Below, piece by piece: positions 1-4,598 of a stretch of DNA of 6,852 nucleotides (the stretch's first letter is position 1; each line of letters starts with the position of its first letter). Source of the stretch: CAYHVH01 sp964360335 (GTDB lineage: Bacteria > Patescibacteriota > Doudnabacteria > UBA920 > 2-01-FULL-46-14). Position numbers and translations under genes: made by a program. The notes under the pieces are model-generated. The model was not told the DNA's origin and searched no databases. It saw only the letters and a list, made by a program, of their open reading frames with translations. The stretch covers positions 1-6,852 of the forward strand of contig CAYHVH010000029.1 in NCBI GenBank assembly GCA_964360335.1, written 5' to 3'.

Positions 1-385
1 GGCGTGAGCAAAAGCTACTCCCCTCCCCTGTAAAAAGCTGGGCGCTGAAACACGGATTGAAAGTTTTGCAACCCCCCCACCTAACCTCCCCCACAAAGGG
101 GGGAGGAAATTTCTCTTTAACATCCCTCCCCTGGTGGGAGGGATTGGGGGAGGGGGTAAACAATTTCTCAATCCTCCCCCTCATCTCCCCCGCCGCCTTG
201 TTGGTGAAGGTCAGGGCTAGTATCTCAGGCGGGGCAAAAATTTTTTGCTCCAAGAGATAGGCAATCCGGTAGGTCAAAACTCGCGTTTTCCCCGAGCCCG
301 CCCCCGCTAGAACCAGTACCGGTCCCAAAGGGGCAGTTACCGCCTCGCGTTGCCGGTCATTAAGATCCGCTAATAAGTCACGCAT
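1..385 (-). CDS. uvrD: UvrD/PcrA/Rep-type superfamily 1 DNA helicase, 5' part only
   Basis: The 128 visible residues start at ATG 385-383; an in-frame TAG at 391-389 lies just upstream, so this is the only ATG start. Seen directly: a Q-motif-like LNDRQREAV (residues 8-16), Walker A AGAGSGKT (27-34) and motif Ia LALTFTNKAAGEM (56-68). This order is diagnostic of SF1A helicases, which unwind DNA in repair and replication restart. After RIEKLF (71-76) the frame enters a 29-codon palindromic repeat (71-157). Beyond it, KTFNPCFSAQLF (107-118) only loosely resembles motif Ib (TFHxxCxxLL): the usual His is Asn and one residue is extra. The gene may therefore be a tolerated insertion, or a decayed or frameshifted copy; the rest lies off the left edge. 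No Shine-Dalgarno sequence precedes the ATG. It is divergent from the LysM-M23 gene. UvrD, PcrA and Rep cannot be told apart from this fragment. Confidence 0.85.
   Translation of the reverse strand, partial: MRDLLADLNDRQREAVTAPLGPVLVLAGAGSGKTRVLTYRIAYLLEQKIFAPPEILALTFTNKAAGEMRGRIEKLFTPSPNPSHQGRDVKEKFPPPFVGEVRWGGCKTFNPCFSAQLFTGEGSSFCSR
71..157. repeat. G/C-run palindromic repeat inside the helicase frame
   Basis: The two arms are imperfect inverted copies. The left arm runs from the C-run at 72-78 to GGGGGGAGG (98-106). The right arm runs from CCTCCC (125-130) to GGGGGAGGGGGT (146-157). Each arm contains its own small hairpin (CCTCCCCC/GGGGGGAGG and CCCTCCC/GGGAGGG). With these boundaries it is 87 bp, exactly 29 codons, and it is read on the minus strand without a stop as a Pro/Gly/Arg-rich peptide. 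I know similar C-rich/G-rich repeats as common dispersed elements in environmental bacterial genomes; the exact family is not assigned. The C-rich stretch at 18-29 may belong to a second copy or an extension. Confidence 0.75.
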
Positions 386-409
386 ATACTAAAAATACAC
401 TATCAAACG

Positions 410-441
410 TAAAGACTAAAGAACTAAAAAACCGTAAGAAC
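410..441. repeat. Short A-rich near-tandem repeat
   Basis: Four consecutive units share the pattern TAAAGAC / TAAAGAAC / TAAAAAAC / CGTAAGAAC, 7 to 9 bases each. It lies in the divergent intergenic region, upstream of the helicase. The low sequence complexity means this could be chance, but it resembles the heptamer-type repeats at 4527-4598 and 4661-4695. Confidence 0.3.
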
Positions 442-469
442 AAAAAGTTATTTTTTTGTTTTTCCGTTC

Positions 470-577
470 TTCTTGGCTTATCTATGGGAAAATTTCAATT
501 CTGTGGAAAGCTCATCCCCGTCATTTTTGCCTTATTTATGCCAAAAAACCCGCAAAAGTAAGCCAAGAAACTTTCCA
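470..577. other. Inverted repeats that could form a pseudoknot-like RNA
   Basis: TTCTTGGCTTA (470-480) and TAAGCCAAGAA (559-569) are a perfect 11-bp inverted pair. A second pair, TGGAAAG (504-510) with CTTTCCA (571-577), interleaves with the first, so the order is stem 1, stem 2, stem 1', stem 2'. This is the topology of a pseudoknot. A further weak hairpin, AAGAAC (436-441) with GTTCTT (466-471), overlaps the first arm. No convincing ORF covers this region. It could be a structured leader or small RNA, or a decayed palindromic repeat. I recognise no known RNA family. Confidence 0.35.
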
Positions 578-584
578 AATCCTC

Positions 585-613
585 TTGACCGGAGGAAGCA
601 ATCGTGATAGAGT
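585..613 (+). promoter_or_regulatory. Candidate sigma-70-type promoter for the LysM-M23 gene
   Basis: A -35-like TTGACC (585-590) is followed after 17 bases by TAGAGT (608-613), with TG at 605-606 giving an extended -10 (TGnTAGAGT). Transcription would start near 620, leaving a leader of roughly 43 bases that opens with a hairpin. The -10 matches consensus at only four of six positions. The model competes with the alternative that GGAGGA (591-596) is a ribosome binding site for a GTG at 604. Confidence 0.4.
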
Positions 614-621
614 TTCGGTAT

Positions 622-640
622 TATCAGCTTCGGGCTGATA
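622..640 (+). promoter_or_regulatory. Leader hairpin upstream of the LysM-M23 gene
   Basis: TATCAGC (622-628) and GCTGATA (634-640) pair over 7 bp around a TTCGG loop. No T-run follows, so it is not a terminator. Placed just after the predicted transcription start, it could act as a 5' stabilising stem-loop. Confidence 0.35.
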
Positions 641-662
641 GCCCTGATTCCAACCCTAATAA

Positions 663-1841
663 ATGGCTAAATTTAGCCACATTTTTAGGAAAATCAAGTC
701 CCATAAATTTTTTTACTCCCACTTCGCGGTTGAACTGTTTCTGCTCTTGATCCTGACGTTCGCGGTGGGAGCAAATCTGTTTTTAAGAGCAAACTCGAGT
801 AAAGCGGTAGTTCTAAACAAGAGTTTGTTTTTTATTTACCTCAAAAATCACCCTGCGCTCAATGAAAAGCTGGTGGATGCTTACGAAAGTGTAAATCTCA
901 CGCTCAAGCTCACCCAAAATTATAATCTTTCTCCCAAACAAATCCTCGCCGCCTCGACCATTGAAAAAGAGCAAGCCAACATCAAAATCGCGGATGCGGC
1001 CGCACCCTTGCCCACCCTTTCCGGCTCCGCGCTTCTGAAACCCAATTTCGCTTCGGCTGGCTTGCTGCCCAAACGGGATACCGAAGTCTACCAAGTCCGC
1101 GGCGGCGATACCGTCACCCGGATTGCTTCGGCTTACGGCGTATCCGTAGACACCATTGTCTGGGAAAATAACCTCTCCGCGAACGGCTCTATCCGGCCCG
1201 GCCAAATCTTAACTATCCTGCCAATCTCCGGCGTCAAACACGTAGTCCAAGAACGGGAAAATATCGCCAGCATTGCCAAAAAATACGGCGTGGAGGCCGA
1301 AGACATCATGGAATACAACGAGATTGAATTGGAAGATCACATTTTTCCCGGCGAAGAAATCATCATCCCCAACGGCGCGAAAAAACTGCCGCCCACGCCG
1401 CAACGGCAGCAGTATCTGGCCGGCCTGCAAAAAGAAGATTACCGCAAAGTCGAGGTGCCGGCGGATTATCAAGGGGCGTCCTCGGGACTGATTTGGCCAA
1501 TGCCCGCCGCCACGAGGTTGAGTCAGAAATTCTGGAGCCGCCACCGGGCCATTGATGTCCCCTGCCGGGACTGCCAAGTCATAGCCGCGGCCGAAGGCAT
1601 CGTCGAGCTCTCCGGCTGGCAGCGCGGCTATGGGAACACCATTGTCCTCAACCACGGCAACGGCCTCAAAACCCGCTACGGCCACGGCAAAGAGCTTTTG
1701 GTGGCGGCCGGCGCATCCGTCCAACAGGGCCAAGCCATCATGATTTCGGGTAGTACCGGCCGGTCGAGCGGGCCGCATCTGCATTTTGAGGTCAAGAAAA
1801 ACGGGGAACTCCTGGATCCGCTGACCATGGTCCCCCGCTAA
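663..1841 (+). CDS. Membrane-anchored murein peptidase with two LysM domains and an M23 domain
   Basis: The 392-residue product should sit outside the cell, bind peptidoglycan through LysM and cut peptide cross-links (M23/lysostaphin-type zinc endopeptidase). A basic N-terminus (1-20) precedes one hydrophobic segment (about 21-41), a signal anchor. LysM 1 spans about 142-187 and LysM 2 about 192-236; both keep the repeat core (for example ASAYGVSVDTIVWEN). The M23 domain (about 276-390) is complete: H294 and D298 (HxxxD), H341 (RYGHG), and H372/H374 in GPHLHFEV, i.e. the zinc ligands and catalytic histidines. It could be an active hydrolase for division or remodelling. The start is fixed by TAA at 660-662 directly before the ATG; no Shine-Dalgarno sequence is seen. 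It is monocistronic, divergent from the helicase and convergent with the Ig-repeat gene. No repeat insertion is seen in it. Confidence 0.93.
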   Translation: MAKFSHIFRKIKSHKFFYSHFAVELFLLLILTFAVGANLFLRANSSKAVVLNKSLFFIYLKNHPALNEKLVDAYESVNLTLKLTQNYNLSPKQILAASTIEKEQANIKIADAAAPLPTLSGSALLKPNFASAGLLPKRDTEVYQVRGGDTVTRIASAYGVSVDTIVWENNLSANGSIRPGQILTILPISGVKHVVQERENIASIAKKYGVEAEDIMEYNEIELEDHIFPGEEIIIPNGAKKLPPTPQRQQYLAGLQKEDYRKVEVPADYQGASSGLIWPMPAATRLSQKFWSRHRAIDVPCRDCQVIAAAEGIVELSGWQRGYGNTIVLNHGNGLKTRYGHGKELLVAAGASVQQGQAIMISGSTGRSSGPHLHFEVKKNGELLDPLTMVPR

Positions 1842-1895
1842 CTTCCGCCTTATCTCTTCTCAAGGAGAAAAGCCTGGTGTATAATCCTCTTTTCC

Positions 1896-1988
1896 TTGTC
1901 ATTCCCGCGGAAGCGGGAATCCAGGATTGGCAAGACTCCGGGCTTTAGCTTCGGTACTGGATTACCCGATCAAGTCGGGTAATGACAA
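1896..1988. repeat. Intergenic palindromic element with GTCATT/AATGAC ends
   Basis: The ends TTGTCATT (1896-1903) and AATGACAA (1981-1988) are inverted copies, and the similarity continues inward to ATCCAG (1919-1924) and CTGGAT (1957-1962). Each arm folds on itself: ATTCCCGC (1901-1908) with GCGGGAAT (1913-1920), and ATTACCCGA (1961-1969) with TCGGGTAAT (1975-1983). This matches the widely dispersed bacterial repeat of the type TCATTCCCGCG..CGGGAATCCAG. It has no ORF and looks like a non-autonomous MITE-like element. No target-site duplication is evident. Between two convergent genes, its hairpins might also slow transcription from both sides, though no T-run follows either one. Confidence 0.85.
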
Positions 1989-2000
1989 TATTAACCAAAC

Positions 2001-3737
2001 TCAAGGCACGAGCCTGTCAATTTTATTGGACAGGATTTTTTTTGCGGTAAATTCATCCAGGCCCTGAACCTGGACGTCCCGCAGCAGCGGCTGGCCCGTG
2101 ACCGGGTCTTGCACGGTGGGGGTGGCAATCAACTCAAAACTCAGGCTTCTTGGTTCGTGAAACGTGCCGGTAAAGGCAAACAGTCGGTTAAGCTGCCAGC
2201 GGAGGCTGCCGGCAATCGGCACGAAACTCACGTTATCTTTTTCCTCCGCGGGGATTACCGAATCGGACACAAATACAAAATCGGCTCTGGGAATCACGGC
2301 GCTCAAAACGCTCTCCGCGACATCGTTCACGCCGTTATGAACCCGGAACTCAATCCGATAAGTCGTCGGCTGGCCGATAACCGGCGGATTCGCCCCGCCT
2401 ACAATTTTTACATTCGCAGTCACGCTGACTTCCGTCTGAATTTTAAAATCTAGAGTATTGCCCGCGGTCGGCTCGGCAAGCTCTTTGGCCGTGTATTCCA
2501 CGCGCGTCAACACTCTCGGGTTTTTTTGGAAATTGAAAGCGGAACTCTCCAAGACCGCCACCTCAAACGTGAACTTCCCCTTGCCCCGCGGCGGGACAAC
2601 CAAAAGCTCCGGGGCTTGAGCCGGGATCCAAATCAGGGTGTTGTTGCGAAGCTGGCCGGTACTGCTTCTGAGCTTGTTGAAATTAAAAACCGGCGTCTCG
2701 AAAACCACCGCCACTGTCACGTTCTGGAGCGCGACTTCGCCCAGATTCTCGTACTCGACTTCATAATTCAGGACTTGCCCCACCAAAATCGGCTGCCCAC
2801 TCCCGCCCCCCACAATTTTATGAAACAGGACAAGGGGGGAGGGTAAAATTTGCACAAAGCCGAAACTCCGGCCAGCCGAGATTCTCGTCCCGCTGGCATT
2901 TTTCAGAAAGAGCTCGGCCGTAAAGAAAGTTTCTTTACCGGCACTCTCCGAGAGTTTTCCCGTGACCGCGAAGGTTTTCGTTTCCCCGGGCATGAGCCCA
3001 GAAATCGCCCACTCGGCACCAGCAGCCGTGGTTCGGCTCGGGGGCAAGGAACCGGAACGGATAAATTCAAACCGCGGCGGGTACATGAGTTCGACGGCGA
3101 TGTCGGAAAAGGGATGGGTCGCGACATTGCTGACCTCGATTTCCACGGTCAGCGGCTGGCCGCTTATGAGCTGGGGCTGGGCCCGCAGGCGCAAGCTTAG
3201 CTCGGGAGCGGCAATGCTGGTGGTGACACTGGCATCTACTACGAACGACGAAGCAAAAGCTTCCGGGACATACCGGAGCTTGGCAGTGAGGGTTTTGAGC
3301 TCCTGAACGTTACCAGACAGCCGGCCGACGATCACGAGCCGCTGCTCCTGGCCCGGCTCCAGGTCTGCCAAATTGAAAGTCCGAGCGCCCGCCGACTGGG
3401 GGTCGGGGGCAGAATCCAGAAAAGTGAAATCCCGCGGGTAAAACAGCTCCAAGCTTAACTCCTGGAGTTTGAAATTGGAACGGTTGTCGATATTAATTTC
3501 GTAGGATAACTCCGAGCCGGCGGCTACTTCCTCTGGAGCCAAAATTTGCAAACTCACTTCGCCCTGCTGGACCGGCTGGCCGTTCTGACTTCTAAAAAAC
3601 AGGACATAGGTCAGGACTGCGGCGGTCAGAACGGCAACGATAATTGTCCCGGCCCACAGCGGCCGGCGATGCCGGGCCCAAAAAGAAAGCTCTGGTGCGC
3701 TGGGGGTCCCTCCGGTTTCCTGCAAAAGTTCGTTCAT
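2001..3737 (-). CDS. N-terminally anchored surface protein with four Ig-like repeats
   Basis: I do not recognise a named family for this 578-residue protein. A short N-terminus with the basic patch ARHRRP (21-26) precedes a single hydrophobic helix (about 27-48), which predicts cytoplasmic N-terminus and an external body. The body is four similar beta-rich modules, about 60-175, 178-295, 301-425 and 437-575. Several share a signature: SGQPL/VGQVL/IGQPT followed by alternating hydrophobics and an N-rich turn (NIDNRSN, EVSNVAT, EYENLGE), then Y/FxPxxF, then PGE/PGQ. This resembles DUF11/CARDB/NEW3-like extracellular beta-sandwich domains. No enzyme motif is visible, so a scaffold, S-layer-associated or adhesion role is only inferred. 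ATG 3737-3735 is 27 bases after the recO stop, with no Shine-Dalgarno sequence. It ends in TGA at 2003-2001 and is probably the last gene of the ileS-recO unit. Confidence 0.85.
   Translation of the reverse strand: MNELLQETGGTPSAPELSFWARHRRPLWAGTIIVAVLTAAVLTYVLFFRSQNGQPVQQGEVSLQILAPEEVAAGSELSYEINIDNRSNFKLQELSLELFYPRDFTFLDSAPDPQSAGARTFNLADLEPGQEQRLVIVGRLSGNVQELKTLTAKLRYVPEAFASSFVVDASVTTSIAAPELSLRLRAQPQLISGQPLTVEIEVSNVATHPFSDIAVELMYPPRFEFIRSGSLPPSRTTAAGAEWAISGLMPGETKTFAVTGKLSESAGKETFFTAELFLKNASGTRISAGRSFGFVQILPSPLVLFHKIVGGGSGQPILVGQVLNYEVEYENLGEVALQNVTVAVVFETPVFNFNKLRSSTGQLRNNTLIWIPAQAPELLVVPPRGKGKFTFEVAVLESSAFNFQKNPRVLTRVEYTAKELAEPTAGNTLDFKIQTEVSVTANVKIVGGANPPVIGQPTTYRIEFRVHNGVNDVAESVLSAVIPRADFVFVSDSVIPAEEKDNVSFVPIAGSLRWQLNRLFAFTGTFHEPRSLSFELIATPTVQDPVTGQPLLRDVQVQGLDEFTAKKILSNKIDRLVP
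2013..2043 (+). terminator. Candidate Rho-independent terminator for the LysM-M23 gene
   Basis: CCTGTC (2013-2018) pairs with GACAGG (2029-2034) around a 10-base loop, followed by A and a run of eight T (2036-2043) on the plus strand. It lies about 170 bases after the LysM-M23 stop codon, beyond the palindromic element, and inside the 3' end of the opposing gene. The stem is short (6 bp), so its strength is uncertain. Confidence 0.45.
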
Positions 3738-3764
3738 CGGGGTTGGTTTGGGTCTTTCTAAGGG

Positions 3765-4523
3765 TTAGGTTTCTTGACCCAAGGTTTTTAGAAAACCGCT
3801 GGCTTTGATTTCCCGTTCCAGAACATAATTTAAAAATCCCTCGATCACCTGTTCGACGGGAAACTCCAGATGGAGCGGTTTCCCCCCCTCTGATAAGGTT
3901 CGCAGCTGCTCCAAAGCCAGAAGCGTGAGCGGCAGGCCCGCTTCCTCGGCCTTGACGCAAGTGCCGCAGATGAGTCCGCCTTTTGAGGACAGAAAATAGG
4001 ATGTCGTTCCCGCGGCCAGCGGTCTTTGGCAATCAAGACACTGCTCTAAAGGGAAACTGAAACCGCTCAAGCGCAGGAGGCGGAGTTGAAAACTCCGAAG
4101 CGGAAATTTCTCCTCTCGGGAATCCCCCAAATTCCGCAAAAACTCCAGCAGCATCTCATAGGCTTCGGCGTTTTGCTCCTGATCCGGAGTGAGACGGTAA
4201 AGGGTTTCTACGCCGATCAGGGAATAGGCAAACTTTTTGAGATTTTCCCGCAGATAGTTGTTGATGGTCCGGGCGCGGACGGAAATCAGCACCGGCAGAC
4301 CGTCACGGCCAAGCGGGAAAAAACGCCGGTTGGCACTACCGGCCGTTTCAAATTCCACTTCATTGAGACTCTGGAGGTTTCCCCCCAAGCGGCTCTGGAT
4401 TTTCCGGCTGGATACCGCCCGAACCCGGAGCTTGCCCGCCTCCTTGGTGTAAATCGTCAGCAATTCATCCGCTTCGCCCAAAGGATGTTTTTTGAGGATA
4501 ACGCCGGTGTACTTTTGATACAT
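3765..4523 (-). CDS. recO: DNA repair protein RecO
   Basis: RecO helps load RecA on gapped single-stranded DNA in the RecFOR pathway, binding DNA and SSB and annealing strands. From ATG 4523 the product is 252 residues, the normal family size. The N-terminal OB-fold begins MYQKYTGVILKKHPLGEADE, the typical start for the family with its GEaD turn. A helical domain follows, then a zinc-ribbon-like site: C162xxC165 and C186xxC189. I chose 4523 although the frame stays open to an ATG at 4580, because the extra 19 residues are translated from the heptamer repeat at 4527-4598 and are not RecO-like. No Shine-Dalgarno sequence precedes either ATG. The gene follows ileS after about 72 bases, most of them repeat, and precedes the Ig-repeat gene by 27 bases, so an operon is likely. 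Confidence 0.9.
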   Translation of the reverse strand: MYQKYTGVILKKHPLGEADELLTIYTKEAGKLRVRAVSSRKIQSRLGGNLQSLNEVEFETAGSANRRFFPLGRDGLPVLISVRARTINNYLRENLKKFAYSLIGVETLYRLTPDQEQNAEAYEMLLEFLRNLGDSREEKFPLRSFQLRLLRLSGFSFPLEQCLDCQRPLAAGTTSYFLSSKGGLICGTCVKAEEAGLPLTLLALEQLRTLSEGGKPLHLEFPVEQVIEGFLNYVLEREIKASGFLKTLGQET

Positions 4524-4526
4524 AAT

Positions 4527-4598
4527 TAGCTGGTAGGAATTAGCTTGTAGCTTGTAGAAAATAAAACAGGAACCCCACAAGCTACCAGCTACTAGCTA
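4527..4598. repeat. Inverted arms of heptamer repeats between ileS and recO
   Basis: On the plus strand one arm has period-7 units AGCTGGT (4528), AGGAATT (4535, degenerate), AGCTTGT (4542) and AGCTTGT (4549). The other arm has ACAAGCT (4577), ACCAGCT (4584) and ACTAGCT (4591), which are inverted copies (ACNAGCT against AGCTNGT). The outer ends TAGCTGGTAG (4527-4536) and CTACCAGCTA (4582-4591) pair perfectly over 10 bp. The ileS stop codon TAG (4598-4596) comes from this repeat. It fills nearly the whole ileS-recO spacer and could fold into a hairpin in the message. Confidence 0.8.

Noticed and set aside
386..413. Promoter for the helicase (TTTACG with TAGTAT on the minus strand)
   Set aside because: The -10-like hexamer directly abuts the ATG, so transcription would start inside the gene; no better-spaced pair is clear.
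478..511. Possible DnaA boxes (TTATCTATG, CTGTGGAAAG)
   Set aside because: Both match the TTATCCACA consensus poorly and there is no dnaA or dnaN next to them, so an origin is not supported.
456..638. 60-codon open frame in the divergent intergenic region
   Set aside because: It would start at TTG within a T-run, has no ribosome binding site, no recognisable protein pattern, and overlaps the inverted repeats.
1209..1784. 191-codon minus-strand open frame inside the LysM-M23 gene
   Set aside because: It is a shadow of the GC-rich peptidase gene, with no family pattern, while the plus-strand frame has complete LysM and M23 motifs.
1857..1885. Promoter-like TTCTCA, 17 bases, TATAAT on the plus strand after the LysM-M23 gene
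   Set aside because: The -10 is perfect, but no plus-strand gene follows; it leads only into the palindromic element and antisense of the Ig-repeat gene. Probably chance.
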